Notes: a model not told the origin generated them from the sequence alone. Shown: positions 18,125-27,819, numbered from the stretch's first letter. The stretch is 64,000 nucleotides of DNA from an uncultured Alphaproteobacteria bacterium (GCA_910584385.1 CAJUAK010000004.1:1-64000), one strand, 5' to 3'. Made by a program: numbers and translations.

Positions 18125-18154
18125 ATCCGGGCAGATAAAAATTATGCTGTATTT

Positions 18155-18727
18155 ATGAATTTAAGACCCCGCAGAGACCCTGTGGTTATAATTTTGCTTA
18201 TGGATAAAAGGCTTTCGGCAAGAGATGTTGTCCGCATTGCAGCGCAGATGGGAATTACCCGGCAGGAAATAATGGAACTGCCTGAAGATTTATGGATTCT
18301 GCCAAGCGGACCTTCTTTTGACTTGCTTTGTCTTGTTAATAATCGCTTGCAGCGTTTGCCGTTTGACAAAGGAAGATATAAAAATCCGGTCGGTATCTTT
18401 CCTTTTGCAGATTCCCCGTGCTTCTTCGAGTTGGAAGAAAAAGAGGATATTCCGCGCAAACTGGTAAAAGAGGCAAGGCTCCCTTCGCTAGAATTTTGTG
18501 AAAGGGCCTATAAGGTTAAAAACGGGCTGAATACATGTTTGAAGCTCTTGCACAAACCTATTTTGCAAGGAAGCTACTATGCGGTTAGGAAGTTTCCCTG
18601 CAATGTCAACTGGATTGTCAGCTTTGATGATTGTGGAAATGAAAATTTGCCCAGTGATTTTTATGGAGATTCCGAATTGGCCAAAGTCCGGTATTGCGGC
18701 TATTGGTTAGACGGCATGGTTTCCTGA
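18155..18727 (+). CDS. hypothetical protein, 190 aa
   Basis: A soluble protein that I do not recognise. Starting at the ATG at 18155 gives 190 residues; a later Met at 18203 is possible because neither has a clear Shine-Dalgarno. The N-terminus is basic (NLRPRRDP), followed by a helical stretch resembling a small DNA-binding unit (VVRIAAQMGITRQEIMELPEDL). The C-terminal half is mixed, with five cysteines and several aromatic residues. It has its own promoter and a strong terminator, so it is monocistronic. Confidence 0.55.
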   Translation: MNLRPRRDPVVIILLMDKRLSARDVVRIAAQMGITRQEIMELPEDLWILPSGPSFDLLCLVNNRLQRLPFDKGRYKNPVGIFPFADSPCFFELEEKEDIPRKLVKEARLPSLEFCERAYKVKNGLNTCLKLLHKPILQGSYYAVRKFPCNVNWIVSFDDCGNENLPSDFYGDSELAKVRYCGYWLDGMVS

Positions 18728-18730
18728 CGA

Positions 18731-18768
18731 AAAAGCCTGATGAATGTTTTGTTCATCAGGCTTTTTTT
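18731..18768 (+). terminator. intrinsic terminator
   Basis: A 14-bp stem (18731-18744 with 18752-18765), 7-nt loop and T7 tail directly after the 190-aa gene. Confidence 0.92.
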
Positions 18769-18794
18769 GCAGCTTGTTTTATTTCAGATTTTCT

Positions 18795-18810
18795 TTGAAA
18801 AAGTTTTCAA
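18795..18810. promoter_or_regulatory. palindrome upstream of deoB, possible operator
   Basis: TTGAAAA, two bases, TTTTCAA: perfect 7-bp arms about 90 nt before the deoB start. It could be a repressor site, but in AT-rich DNA chance is possible. Confidence 0.25.
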
Positions 18811-18900
18811 TCTTATCAATGCAAAAGAAGTTTCTGCCAAAAGAAATAAATATTTCTTAAGCTTTTCAGTTTATATTTGTTCCGGATAAGGAGAAAAGCA

Positions 18901-20097
18901 ATGGCGAGAGTTTTTATTTTTATGATGGATTCTTTCGGTATCGGGGGCGCGCCTGATGCTGCGGATTTTAATAATGAAGGGGCAAATACCCTTGGGCATA
19001 TTGTTGATAAATTTCCCCAATTGCGGATTCCAAATTTATCATCCCTGGGATTGTTAAAAGCGGCTTCCGAGGCTTGCGGCAGACCTCTTTATCTTTCAAA
19101 CCAGCCGCAAGCGGCGCTTAAGTTTCCGTCAAAATACGGGCATGCCAGAGAAATCAGCAAAGACAAAGACACGGTTTCGGGACATTGGGAAATGGCCGGG
19201 CTGCCTAATCTTTCAGGTTGGGGACATTTCAAACCGGATTATCCGTCATTTCCGGAAGACTTGGTGCAAAAAATCGTTAAGGAGAGCGGCATACCGGGAA
19301 TCCTTGGCAATAAGGCGGCATCCGGAACGGTCATTATCCAGGAGTTGGGGGAAGAACACTTAAAAAGCGGAAAGCCTATTTTTTATACTTCCGCAGACAG
19401 CAATATGCAAATTGCCGCGCATGAAGAAAAATTCGGCCTTAATAAGCTTTATGCCTTATGCGAAATTGCTTATAAGCATGTTCAGCCTTATAATATCGGC
19501 AGAATTATCGCCCGTCCTTTTGTCGGGGAGAAAAACGGCGCTTTTACTCGTACGGCAAACAGAAAAGATTATGCGGCGCAGCCTTTTGGAGAAACATTGC
19601 TGGACAGGGTTAAAAGCAGCGGGCGCAATGTTTATGCGATTGGCGCCATTAATGATATTTATGCGCACCGGGGCATTACGCATCCGATACACGCCGCCGG
19701 GTTGGAAAATTTATGGTCGGCAACGGTTGAAGCAATCCGTACGGCGCCTGATGACAGCTTGGTCTTTACAAATTTTGAAGATTTTGACATGCTTTACGGC
19801 CACCGGAGAAATGTTGAAGGCTATGCGAAAGCTTTAGAGGCTTTTGATGCCGGCCTCGGGCAATTAAACCAGCTCTTAAAACCGGATGATGTTGTTTTTA
19901 TAACAGCCGACCATGGCAATGACCCGACTTGGGAAGGGACTGACCATACAAGAGAACAGGTGCCCGTACTGATGTTTGGTAAAAATGTGCACCCGGAAAA
20001 CATTGGACAGCGCGAGACTTATGGGGATATCGGGCAGACAATTGCCGCGCTGTTTGGTTTGCAGCCTTTTATTAAATATGGAAAGAGCTTTCTATGA
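18901..20097 (+). CDS. deoB: phosphopentomutase DeoB
   Basis: Interconverts (deoxy)ribose 1-phosphate and 5-phosphate in nucleoside salvage. The alkaline-phosphatase-fold protein is 398 aa. Metal-binding motifs are visible: DSFGIGGAPDA near the N-terminus and TADHGND with GTDHTREQVPVL near the C-terminus. The ATG at 18901 has AAGGAG 7 nt upstream and was chosen over an in-frame TTG eight codons earlier. pgeF overlaps its stop by 4 nt (ATGA). A thymidine phosphorylase-like gene at the far end of the window could supply its substrate. Confidence 0.96.
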   Translation: MARVFIFMMDSFGIGGAPDAADFNNEGANTLGHIVDKFPQLRIPNLSSLGLLKAASEACGRPLYLSNQPQAALKFPSKYGHAREISKDKDTVSGHWEMAGLPNLSGWGHFKPDYPSFPEDLVQKIVKESGIPGILGNKAASGTVIIQELGEEHLKSGKPIFYTSADSNMQIAAHEEKFGLNKLYALCEIAYKHVQPYNIGRIIARPFVGEKNGAFTRTANRKDYAAQPFGETLLDRVKSSGRNVYAIGAINDIYAHRGITHPIHAAGLENLWSATVEAIRTAPDDSLVFTNFEDFDMLYGHRRNVEGYAKALEAFDAGLGQLNQLLKPDDVVFITADHGNDPTWEGTDHTREQVPVLMFGKNVHPENIGQRETYGDIGQTIAALFGLQPFIKYGKSFL

Positions 20098-20855
20098 CAT
20101 GGCAGGCTTCAAATCTTCCGGCAGAAAAACACTGCTTTTTCGGCAGTCGGGGCGGGGTTTCCACAGGCTTTTATAAAAGTCTGAATGTAAACATCCGCAG
20201 CCGCGACCCGGCAGAGAATATTCAAAAAAATTTGGAGATTGTTTCCTCAAAATACAACCTCCCTGCCGATGCGCTTAACATCTTGCAGCAAGGCGTTTCG
20301 GCAAATGTGCAATATATTGCAAAGCCGTCTCAGTTTCAGATTGAAGCCGATGGGGCGGTGGCGGATAAAAAAGGGATTGTCCTCTGTATCAAAACCGCTG
20401 ATTGCGCGCCGGTTTTGCTTGCTGATTATAAACATGGCGTAATTGGCGCAGCCCATGCCGGCTGGCGCGGCGTATTAAAGGGCGTTATTGAAAATACTGT
20501 GAAGCTGATGCTGGAAAAGGGCGCTGTCATAGAAAATATTGCCGCGGCGGTTGGGCCTTGCATCGCACAGGAATCTTATGAGGTTGACAGCGAATTTTTC
20601 AAAATCTTCCGACAATCCGTCGCCAAAGCCGAAAAATATTTTATAGAAAGCGCTAAACCCGGTTTTTATCAGTTCGATTTGGAAGGTTTTTGCCAAGACA
20701 GGCTGCTTGCGGCAGGCGTTAAAAATGTAGAATTGTCGCATCGCGATACCTACGCCCTCCGGGATGAATATTTTAGTTTCCGGCGCTTTACGCATTTGGG
20801 GCTTGTCAGTCAGCCCGGAGACTTTCCTACGGAGATTTCAACAATCACATTATAA
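20094..20855 (+). CDS. pgeF: PgeF/YfiH-family peptidoglycan editing factor (polyphenol oxidase fold)
   Basis: A 253-aa protein of the YfiH/DUF152 family. Members act as purine nucleoside phosphorylase/adenosine deaminase-like enzymes, and in E. coli as a peptidoglycan editing factor. The zinc-site motifs are KTADCAPVLL and AAHAGWRG, with VGPCI following. Coupling to deoB by a 4-nt overlap fits a nucleoside role, because a phosphorolytic member would yield ribose 1-phosphate, the DeoB substrate. That functional link is inference. Confidence 0.92.
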   Translation: MTWQASNLPAEKHCFFGSRGGVSTGFYKSLNVNIRSRDPAENIQKNLEIVSSKYNLPADALNILQQGVSANVQYIAKPSQFQIEADGAVADKKGIVLCIKTADCAPVLLADYKHGVIGAAHAGWRGVLKGVIENTVKLMLEKGAVIENIAAAVGPCIAQESYEVDSEFFKIFRQSVAKAEKYFIESAKPGFYQFDLEGFCQDRLLAAGVKNVELSHRDTYALRDEYFSFRRFTHLGLVSQPGDFPTEISTITL

Positions 20856-20924
20856 CTTGCTTTATTTCTTGGTGAAACCATGTTATGACTCTTATTTATA
20901 GGGTTAACAGATTTGTAGTTATAT

Positions 20925-22082
20925 ATGTCTCCTCTGGGAAAATTTACTTTGGCTGTCATTGGTTTGCGTTTTTGGGGCGCGGACGGCTTTTTTATAGGAA
21001 TGTTTTTAGGGCAGATATTCATCGACCGTACCTTTGTTATAAAAAAAATGGAACATTGGCTTAATTTGCTCAATGACAATATCCGTTTGCTGCTGCCTTA
21101 TAAATATTACCACTATTACAATCTGATTGACGGAAACTTTTGGGGAAAAGTCTGGGGCGGCGTGCTCGGCGCTTTGCTTTTTGGGCTGAATGGCTTTATT
21201 TTGCTTTTTATTGCCGGCCATTTTATTTTTGACACGCCAAATAGCCGCCATGCCCGAAAGTTTAGAGGGGCATTTGATGAATTTTGGAAGAAAAACCTCT
21301 GTTTGATTGGCGGTGCGGTTTTGGGCTTTGTCCTGCGCAGCCAGATTTTAACTTTTGTCGGCGTTATTTTAGGCTTTTGTATTGATTACTACCGCCTTGA
21401 AAAGGGAAATAATGCGATATGGCAGAAGGTGCGCGGATATTGGCTGCGAATTAACCACCTTAAACTTTTCTTAAATGCCAAAGATGCCAAGCATGCATCT
21501 TTTATTGAAGCAATGGCCGGTTTAAGCGCCAAAACGGCAAAAGCGGATGGCGCAGTCAATGAGCAGGAAATCAGATGCTTTAAACATCTTTTTGAGATTA
21601 AAGAAGCCGAGCACCCTTATGTGGCAAAAGTGTTTAATCAGGCAAAGGCCGGAACAGGCGGTTATGAAAAATTTGCCAAACAGCTTTCTAAAATTGCTGG
21701 CGATAATATTGAGATGCAGGAAAATATTATTGATAACCTGTTTAAAATTGCTGCTGCGGACGCGCCGTTTAATGATAAGGAAGAAAAATTTTTGGCAGAT
21801 GTTGCCGCGATTTTGGGGCTGCCGGAAGGCAATTTTTCGATGATTCGCCAGCGTTACCAGATTAAGGAGACTGCCACCCAAACCGATTATTGCGAAGTTT
21901 TGGGCGTGTTTTATAACGCCAGTGCCGAAGAAATCCGTAAACGCTGGAAGGAACTTCTGAATTTATATCACCCGGACAAGCTTCAGGCGGCGGGTGCCAG
22001 CGCCGAAGAAATTGCTGCGGCGAATATTAAAATGGCGGAAATTAATAACGCCTATAAAATGTTGTTGAAGCAGAAAAAATGA
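20925..22082 (+). CDS. membrane-anchored TerB/J-domain protein, DjlA-like
   Basis: A 385-aa protein with several hydrophobic segments in the first 150 residues, a TerB-like helical domain (about 190-290) and a C-terminal J domain (about 315-385) containing YHPDK, the HPD signature that stimulates DnaK. The order membrane, TerB, J domain is that of DjlA, although the membrane part is longer than the single helix of E. coli DjlA. The start lacks a strong ribosome site. The amidase gene overlaps its end by 4 nt. Confidence 0.82.
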   Translation: MSPLGKFTLAVIGLRFWGADGFFIGMFLGQIFIDRTFVIKKMEHWLNLLNDNIRLLLPYKYYHYYNLIDGNFWGKVWGGVLGALLFGLNGFILLFIAGHFIFDTPNSRHARKFRGAFDEFWKKNLCLIGGAVLGFVLRSQILTFVGVILGFCIDYYRLEKGNNAIWQKVRGYWLRINHLKLFLNAKDAKHASFIEAMAGLSAKTAKADGAVNEQEIRCFKHLFEIKEAEHPYVAKVFNQAKAGTGGYEKFAKQLSKIAGDNIEMQENIIDNLFKIAAADAPFNDKEEKFLADVAAILGLPEGNFSMIRQRYQIKETATQTDYCEVLGVFYNASAEEIRKRWKELLNLYHPDKLQAAGASAEEIAAANIKMAEINNAYKMLLKQKK

Positions 22083-22828
22083 AAGAATATCCTTTAAAAC
22101 ATTTTGAACCAAGGCGCGCGGAGATAGATATGCTTGTTTTCCATGCTTCTGCGCATGGCGGCGAAGAAATGATTCATTGCCTTGATAAGCTTAAACTGAG
22201 CGCCCATTATATTATTGATGAAACAGGGGATGTTTTAAAACTCGTCGATGACAAATACAGGGCTTATCATGCCGGAGTTTCTTACTGGCGGGGCATTGAA
22301 GATGTCAATTCGCATTCCATCGGCATTGAAGTTTCATCTTTGAGCCTGGGGCAGAAAAAATATAAAAAAGCCCAAATCGAAACTTTGATTTCTTTTTCAA
22401 AGGAATTAACGGCAAGATATGATATCCCTGCGGTTAACATTGTCGGACATTCAGATATAGCGCCTTTGCGCAAGCCTGATCCCGGCGTGGCATTTCCCTG
22501 GCAGAAATTGGCAGAAAACGGCATCGGGTTTTGGTATGATATTGATAACGCGGTTAAAATGGGCAGCTTTTCTTCAAAGGAACTGTTAAATATTATCGGC
22601 TATGATACGCGTTCTCCTGAAGCCATGGGCGCTTCTGCTTACGCCTTTTGCCGGCGCTTTTTGCCGGCTTTGGTTTCAAAAAACAATGATGTCAATGAGT
22701 TAGTGCAGAATTTTCTTCCTGAAGATTATGATTTTATGCAGCGCCCGAAATTTATAAAAACCCTTCAGGCTGTTGCTTACAGTTATCAGCAATATTTAAG
22801 CGCGTCTAAAAAGCCTTGCAAAATATAA
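22079..22828 (+). CDS. AmpD-like N-acetylmuramoyl-L-alanine amidase
   Basis: Amidase_2 domain protein, 249 aa, that cuts the bond between MurNAc and the peptide stem. Zinc ligands are seen in LVFHASA (His near 22) and VGHSDIAPLRKPDPG (His about 123, Asp about 133). SAHYIID and HAGVSYWRG match the family. No signal peptide is present, which fits a cytosolic AmpD-type recycling role. About 75 C-terminal residues form a helical, PGRP-unrelated extension. It is coupled to the J-domain gene by ATGA, and its last 43 nt overlap ruvX on the other strand. Confidence 0.88.
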   Translation: MKEYPLKHFEPRRAEIDMLVFHASAHGGEEMIHCLDKLKLSAHYIIDETGDVLKLVDDKYRAYHAGVSYWRGIEDVNSHSIGIEVSSLSLGQKKYKKAQIETLISFSKELTARYDIPAVNIVGHSDIAPLRKPDPGVAFPWQKLAENGIGFWYDIDNAVKMGSFSSKELLNIIGYDTRSPEAMGASAYAFCRRFLPALVSKNNDVNELVQNFLPEDYDFMQRPKFIKTLQAVAYSYQQYLSASKKPCKI

Positions 22829-23244
22829 GAGGCGGCGGAAGCGTCAAGAACTTCTTTGCGGCGTTTGCGAGACATATCAACTTCTTTAATTAAAAAATTT
22901 TCCATTGCCGAAGAAGACAGCCTTTCATCCCAAAAAGCATACGGCAAGGGGATTTCTTGTGATATTTTCTCGGCGAAAGCGCGCACTTCTTTAGCTGTTT
23001 CCCCTTCTTCGCCATTCATTTGCAAGGGCATTCCGTAAACAACGGCGCCGATTTCTTTTTCCTCAACAATTTTTTTAATGGCGGCAATGTCTTTTTCAAA
23101 GCTGCTGCGGTGGATAATTCCCTGTGAAGTTGCAACCATTAACAACAAATCTGAAACGGCAACGCCCAGGCGTTTGGAGCCATAATCAAAACCGAGCAAT
23201 GCTTTTTTTGCCGGAATCAGCTGTTTAAATGTTTTTAAATCCAT
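22786..23244 (-). CDS. ruvX: RuvX/YqgF Holliday-junction resolvase-like nuclease
   Basis: RNase H-fold nuclease of 152 aa implicated in 16S rRNA maturation and recombination. It has LLGFDYGSKRLGVAVSD with the first catalytic Asp, VYGMPLQMNGEEG, and the DERLSS segment followed by the C-terminal acidic residue in EVLDASAASYIL. Length and motif order are canonical. AAGGA precedes the ATG. Its 3' end overlaps the convergent amidase gene by 43 nt. Confidence 0.95.
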   Translation of the reverse strand: MDLKTFKQLIPAKKALLGFDYGSKRLGVAVSDLLLMVATSQGIIHRSSFEKDIAAIKKIVEEKEIGAVVYGMPLQMNGEEGETAKEVRAFAEKISQEIPLPYAFWDERLSSSAMENFLIKEVDMSRKRRKEVLDASAASYILQGFLDALKYC

Positions 23245-23304
23245 GTTTTTGTTCCTTCTGCCTCTATAAAAGCAAAATGTCAGCTTTTGGTCAAGTGGTG
23301 CTAA

Positions 23305-23332
23305 TTGATTTTTAATAAATTCTGATTAAAAT
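23305..23332 (+). promoter_or_regulatory. sigma70-type promoter of tolB
   Basis: TTGATT and TAAAAT with a 16-nt spacer, about 33 nt before the tolB start codon. Confidence 0.45.
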
Positions 23333-23364
23333 AAATGCAATCTGAAAAATTATGAGGAAAATAG

Positions 23365-24678
23365 ATGAAAATTAAATATTTAATTGCCTGTTTATGCTGT
23401 TTGATTCCCGGAGTTGCCAAGGCAGAGCTCCAAATTGACGTAAGCGGTGCCGTGCGCGACCCAATGCCGATTGCCATCCCGGCAATGATTCACCAGGGAT
23501 TTTGGGTTGGGCAATATGCTTCTAAAATTCGTGATGTCGTCATTGCCGATTTGGAGCGTTCGGGATTGTTTCGCGTTATTGATGAAAATAGCTACATTCA
23601 GCAATTTTCCTCTATGTCCGAAGAACCCAATTTTATAGATTGGACAGCGATTAATGCTCTGGCTTTAGTGCAAAGCTCAGTGAGCGAAGTCGATGCAAAA
23701 AATTTAAGGGTTGAGTTCCGCCTTTGGGATGTTTACGCCGAAACGCAGTTAAAAGGGCAGTCTTTTACAACATCTAAAGACAATTGGCGCCGAATGGCGC
23801 ATGTAATCGCCGATGCGATTTATGAACGCCTGACCGGGGAAAAAGGCTATTTTGACACGCGTATTGTTTATGTTTCGGAAAGCGGCCCGGCAACCAGAAG
23901 GGTAAAACGCTTGGCGATTATGGATCAGGATGGCGAAAACCATAAATTTTTGACATCCGGCGCAACAATGGCGCTAACGCCGAGATTCTCTCCGAATTTG
24001 CAAAAAATCACCTACATGTCTTATAGCGGCAACACGCCGAAGGTTTATATCCTGGATATTGAAAGCGGACAGCAGCAGTTGCTTGGACAATTCCCCGGGA
24101 TGACTTTTGCGCCGCGGTTTTCACCAGACAGCAACAAGGTCTTGTTGAGTTTTGCCAGCGGCGGGAAAACCAATATTTATGAAATGGATTTGAAAAAACG
24201 CACCAGTAAGCAGTTGACTTATGGGTCAAATATTGACACTTCGCCGAGTTATTCTCCGGATGGTTCTCAGATTGTCTTCAACTCTGACCGCCAAGGCAAC
24301 CAACAGCTTTACGTGATGAATGCGGACGGCAGCGATGTCCACCGTATCAGCCATGGTGCCGGGCGTTATGCAACGCCGGTATGGTCGCCGCGCGGCGATT
24401 ATATCGCCTTTACCAAAATGGCAAACGGACAGTTCTATATAGGGGTTATGTATCCGGACGGCAGCGGCGAACGTTTGCTTGCCAGCGGTTATTTGGTTGA
24501 AGCGCCGACCTGGTCGCCGAATGGCCGCGTTCTGATGTTTTTCCGGCAGGATAAAGGAACATCCCGCAGCAATGCGCCGGTTAAACTCTATTCAGTTGAC
24601 TTGACCGGATATAATGAGCGCCTGGTGGTAACGCCTGGCGAAGGTTCTGACCCGGCATGGTCTCCGTTACTGCCCTAA
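23365..24678 (+). CDS. tolB: Tol-Pal periplasmic protein TolB
   Basis: Periplasmic beta-propeller of the Tol-Pal system that links inner and outer membrane during division. The 437-aa product has a signal peptide cleaved after AKA (about residue 20), an N-terminal TolB domain, and C-terminal WD-like blades with repeated SPD/SPN turns ([33 protein letters not shown]). The other tol genes are not adjacent in this window. Confidence 0.97.
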   Translation: MKIKYLIACLCCLIPGVAKAELQIDVSGAVRDPMPIAIPAMIHQGFWVGQYASKIRDVVIADLERSGLFRVIDENSYIQQFSSMSEEPNFIDWTAINALALVQSSVSEVDAKNLRVEFRLWDVYAETQLKGQSFTTSKDNWRRMAHVIADAIYERLTGEKGYFDTRIVYVSESGPATRRVKRLAIMDQDGENHKFLTSGATMALTPRFSPNLQKITYMSYSGNTPKVYILDIESGQQQLLGQFPGMTFAPRFSPDSNKVLLSFASGGKTNIYEMDLKKRTSKQLTYGSNIDTSPSYSPDGSQIVFNSDRQGNQQLYVMNADGSDVHRISHGAGRYATPVWSPRGDYIAFTKMANGQFYIGVMYPDGSGERLLASGYLVEAPTWSPNGRVLMFFRQDKGTSRSNAPVKLYSVDLTGYNERLVVTPGEGSDPAWSPLLP

Positions 24679-24713
24679 CGGCTTATTAAGCCCGGCGGTT
24701 AAGAAGCCGAGAT

Positions 24714-24748
24714 AAAAAAACAGCGGTTTCTCTAAGGAGAAACCGCTG
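24714..24748. terminator. bidirectional terminator between tolB and adk
   Basis: A 12-bp perfect stem (24721-24732 with 24737-24748) with a 4-nt loop. The minus-strand side has a T7 tract, so it mainly serves adk; on the plus strand the tail is weaker. Confidence 0.88.
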
Positions 24749-24753
24749 TGATT

Positions 24754-25404
24754 TTAAAGTAACGATTTGTAAAAACTTACCAATGCTGTGGCAACGTCTT
24801 CAACATCGTGTTGCACGGCTCCGGACAGACAAGAGAAGCTTTCAAGTTCCCACCAGAGATTGGCCGTGTTTTTCTGATACTCTTCCAGCCTTGTTTCAAT
24901 CATGGCATCATCGGCGCGTATGGTCGATTTGCCGCCGCACTTGGGACAACAGCCGTCATCGGCGCTGTGTGTCGCTTTGCAGCTTTCGCAGACTCTTCTT
25001 TTCGAGACCCGCTCTAAGATGACCGGGATGGGCGTGTCCCTCATTAAAGAGAAGACGGCATCTTTTTGCCGGTTTAACATTTGGCGGAGGGCTTGGAACT
25101 GTTTTTCCGTCCGGGGATAGCCATCAAGGATTTTAACCTTTTCCGCCCCTTTCAGCGCATTTTGAACCAGCGTGCCGACAAGTTCGTCAGAAACCAGCTT
25201 TCCGGCGTTGATAATGCTGGAGATTTCTTTTCCGAGCGCTGAGCCGGAAGCAATTTCCGCGCGCAGCAAGTCGCCGGTGGAAACATAGCGGAGCTCATCT
25301 TCGCCAAGAACTTGTTGTGAAATAAACTCCTGTTTGATTTTGTCTCCCAGATACCCTTTGCCGCTGCCTGGAGCGCCAAAAAGGATAATAATAAGATTTT
25401 TCAT
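24754..25404 (-). CDS. adk: adenylate kinase
   Basis: Catalyses ATP + AMP to 2 ADP. It is 216 aa. The P-loop is GAPGSGKG (residues 10-17), the NMP-binding segment STGDLLR, and the core motif DGYPRT, with Tyr where Phe is usual. The LID domain is the zinc-bound form, with CESC followed by CPKC about 15 residues on. The start has only a weak ribosome site. It stands alone on this strand rather than in the ribosomal-protein operon where adk often lies. Confidence 0.93.
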   Translation of the reverse strand: MKNLIIILFGAPGSGKGYLGDKIKQEFISQQVLGEDELRYVSTGDLLRAEIASGSALGKEISSIINAGKLVSDELVGTLVQNALKGAEKVKILDGYPRTEKQFQALRQMLNRQKDAVFSLMRDTPIPVILERVSKRRVCESCKATHSADDGCCPKCGGKSTIRADDAMIETRLEEYQKNTANLWWELESFSCLSGAVQHDVEDVATALVSFYKSLL

Positions 25405-25560
25405 AAATAATTTATTTAAAATAGCAATATAAGCACAAGCTATTGAGTTTTTTCTATTTTGTCAACAATATTTTAATTTTGTTCTAATTACGGATAATCT
25501 GAATATATATTAACGAAAATAACTTCAAGTCGTTAATGTCATGCGGTTACACTGTTCTAT

Positions 25561-25598
25561 ATAAAAGAACCTTGTTCAATGAGCATGAACAAGGTTTT
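25561..25598 (-). terminator. intrinsic terminator of the 158-aa secreted protein gene
   Basis: An 11-bp stem (25568-25578 with 25586-25596). On the minus strand it is followed by CTTTTAT, just past the stop at 25611. Confidence 0.7.
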
Positions 25599-25610
25599 GA
25601 TTTTGAAGAT

Positions 25611-26087
25611 TTACAGTAAACAGGCTTTGCCATTCTTAAGACCGAACCGCGCAACGACGGTATGTACCGGATAGATATTATGAATGGTTGTTTCTGTTAA
25701 CTGCCATTCTGTGTGGCCATTAACGGTTTGTGCTTTGAAGTCGTAGCCTGTAACAGGGTCAAAACCTTCATACTTGCGGGTATAGACTTCCTTTCCGGTG
25801 GTGAGGTCAAAGATGCGTGCACCATACATATCTCGACTCATAAAGACGAGGAAAGATAGTTCATCGACAATAAGCACTTCTGTGTTTTGCTCATAGACCG
25901 GTTTGATGATAGTCATACCGTTTCGTCGAAGACCGTAAGTAAAGGTGTCTTCCCCAAACCAGTGAGTTTCTGTTTTGATGATGAGTTCCAGCCCGTTGCC
26001 ATATTTTACGTATTCGTAAGATGTTTTAGCTGTACTGCTCAGAACGCCAGACACAAACAAAAGCAATAAGATAATAATTTTTTTCAT
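25611..26087 (-). CDS. secreted hypothetical protein, 158 aa
   Basis: A signal peptide covers about residues 1-20 (a run of Ile/Leu, cleavage likely near STA-KT). The mature part is predicted to be mostly beta strands, rich in Thr, Tyr and Val, with one cysteine near the C-terminus. No catalytic motif or known domain is apparent. It is monocistronic and AT-rich, the first gene of the accessory region. The 206 nt between it and adk contain no gene I can support. Confidence 0.6.
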   Translation of the reverse strand: MKKIIILLLLFVSGVLSSTAKTSYEYVKYGNGLELIIKTETHWFGEDTFTYGLRRNGMTIIKPVYEQNTEVLIVDELSFLVFMSRDMYGARIFDLTTGKEVYTRKYEGFDPVTGYDFKAQTVNGHTEWQLTETTIHNIYPVHTVVARFGLKNGKACLL

Positions 26088-26365
26088 AACATTAATTCAA
26101 TTTTCGGCTTTTACGAACATTGGTTCTCAATGGCTTTCTTATATTAATAATATTAAACTGTTAAATTTATATCATTTTTTTTAATTTTGTCAATAATGTT
26201 TCGGTTTGATGCTAAAAGAGGTATTTTTAAAATTTGCAGCTTGTGCAATAGCTGATATAACGAGGAAGATTGCAAGATTAAATCCCTGTTCCAATTTTTT
26301 ACAAGGAAAATTTGTTCTGAGGCAGAGCTGTAATTGCGTTACCCTGTCTTGGCCTCTGATAACCA

Positions 26366-26845
26366 TTAATATGTACGGCTGCCTGAAAGCATTTTAGGAG
26401 ACATAAAATTGGAGCCTCTGGCATTTTCATAAAACTTTGCCCGTCCTTCATTTGCAGCTAAATCTGCGAAACGGTTGCCAATGAAGTGGGTCTGAAAAAC
26501 CTTGGTATGAGCTTTTATTTTTTCAGGATTGACACCGCGTTTTCTTATTTTATAGGCCCAATATTCACAATGCTTATGCCGAATATATTGTTCTTGGCTG
26601 CGTGCCTTTTCCTTTAAATTGCCTGTAATATAGGCTATGGCCGTTTGGCTGTCCGTATATATAACGCCCCGTCCTTCCACTAAGATGTCTGCCAGATAAA
26701 CGGCAAAAAGCTCGGCTTCATTATTAGATTGCGCTGTTATCCAGTTGGAAAATACCCGGCGTTTGCTTCCGTCTTCAACAATTATGCCAATTCCGGCTAT
26801 GCCTTTTTGACTGTCAAATGAGCTGTCACAATATGCTTTTATCAT
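26366..26845 (-). CDS. RNase H-fold protein
   Basis: A 159-aa RNase HI-like protein. The acidic catalytic set is visible: Asp7 in AYCDSSF, Glu44 in NNEAELFA, Asp65 in YTDSQTA and a C-terminal Asp in GNRFADLAA. His-containing KAHTKVFQTHFIGN matches the loop before the last acidic residue. It could cleave RNA in RNA-DNA hybrids. The divergence from housekeeping RnhA and the AT-rich accessory setting suggest a phage- or element-type copy. A good ribosome site (GAGGTGG) precedes the ATG. The flanking gaps of 278 and 248 nt show no further gene. Confidence 0.82.
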   Translation of the reverse strand: MIKAYCDSSFDSQKGIAGIGIIVEDGSKRRVFSNWITAQSNNEAELFAVYLADILVEGRGVIYTDSQTAIAYITGNLKEKARSQEQYIRHKHCEYWAYKIRKRGVNPEKIKAHTKVFQTHFIGNRFADLAANEGRAKFYENARGSNFMSPKMLSGSRTY

Positions 26846-27093
26846 TTTACCACCTCATTGCTGTGTCTTTCTTTTGATGTAATCTACGCATTAAGATTTA
26901 CAATGAGCCTATGCTTTTTATTATATGGACACTCCTAAAGTATACATTTGTATGTAAATATTATGTACAAACCACAATCTTTGTTCAAAACCAATGCCTG
27001 GCGCATTTTTTGTCGTATATTTGCTTAAGGTGTTGATTTTTTCTATGATTATAATAATATGCAAATTATCATAATATTTAAGGTGTGTTTTAT

Positions 27094-27819
27094 ATGAAAA
27101 TTTCTAGTTTTGCTGTTGTTTTAGTATCTTTATTTTCGTTGCCCGGGTGTTTTTTTATAGATAATTTAAAATGTTCTTTGAGCAATACATGTATTGGTTA
27201 TGAAAAGAATTATGTTGATCCTGAAATAAGGGTAAGATTAGGCGTTTTAAATAGCTTACCTCAGAGTAAAAATCTAAAAATTGGGATTATGAATAAAAAA
27301 GATATAGAGGTTGTACGGACAACACCATTCGTCAAAAAATTTTTAACGCAGAACGGTTATAAGGTTTCATCTCATAAAGAAAGATATAATGCAGCATATA
27401 GCCTGGAAAATAAAGCTTCGTACAGACAACGCCCTGTCTATGGTTCAACCGGCATACAATCAATAACGCCGACATACGGCGGCGGATACAATGTTTCACA
27501 AGGTTATGGTATTATAGGGTTTGAAACAGTAACTGATTATGATACTTGTTTTTATTTGTCAGTCATAGATGATAATATTGGAGAAGTTTATCGGTCTTAT
27601 TTATGTTTTGAAACAGTTCCATTGGATTATAAGAAATATACTTATGAATACATCGGAGAGATATATTCCAGATATCTAAGCATGCAAGATGGAACAGAAA
27701 CATTTTTATGTTCAAAAAACAGAAACGGCAGAGGAAATTATTGCGAAAAAGAAGAAATATTTTATGAATTTAATCAACTGAAAAATACCTTACCCGCCGA
27801 TAGATCAGAAACAAATTGA
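27094..27819 (+). CDS. lipoprotein of unknown function
   Basis: Start at 27094 chosen for the AAGGT ribosome site; the upstream GTG in frame would fall inside it. The 241-aa product has a type II signal peptide with lipobox LPGC (Cys about 19), so it is a membrane-anchored lipoprotein. A segment around residues 55-90 (LKIGIMNKK through FLTQNGYKV) recalls DUF4136-type lipoproteins, but the match is weak. A Gly/Tyr/Ser-rich stretch lies at about 115-145. AT-rich codon use fits the surrounding island. Confidence 0.6.
   Translation: MKISSFAVVLVSLFSLPGCFFIDNLKCSLSNTCIGYEKNYVDPEIRVRLGVLNSLPQSKNLKIGIMNKKDIEVVRTTPFVKKFLTQNGYKVSSHKERYNAAYSLENKASYRQRPVYGSTGIQSITPTYGGGYNVSQGYGIIGFETVTDYDTCFYLSVIDDNIGEVYRSYLCFETVPLDYKKYTYEYIGEIYSRYLSMQDGTETFLCSKNRNGRGNYCEKEEIFYEFNQLKNTLPADRSETN

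Noticed and set aside
18098..18154. TTG start for the 190-aa gene
   Set aside because: The codon coincides with the -35 element of the likely promoter.
26206..26397. 63-codon plus-strand frame beside the RNase H gene
   Set aside because: No ribosome site, low-quality composition, overlaps the RNase H 3' end.
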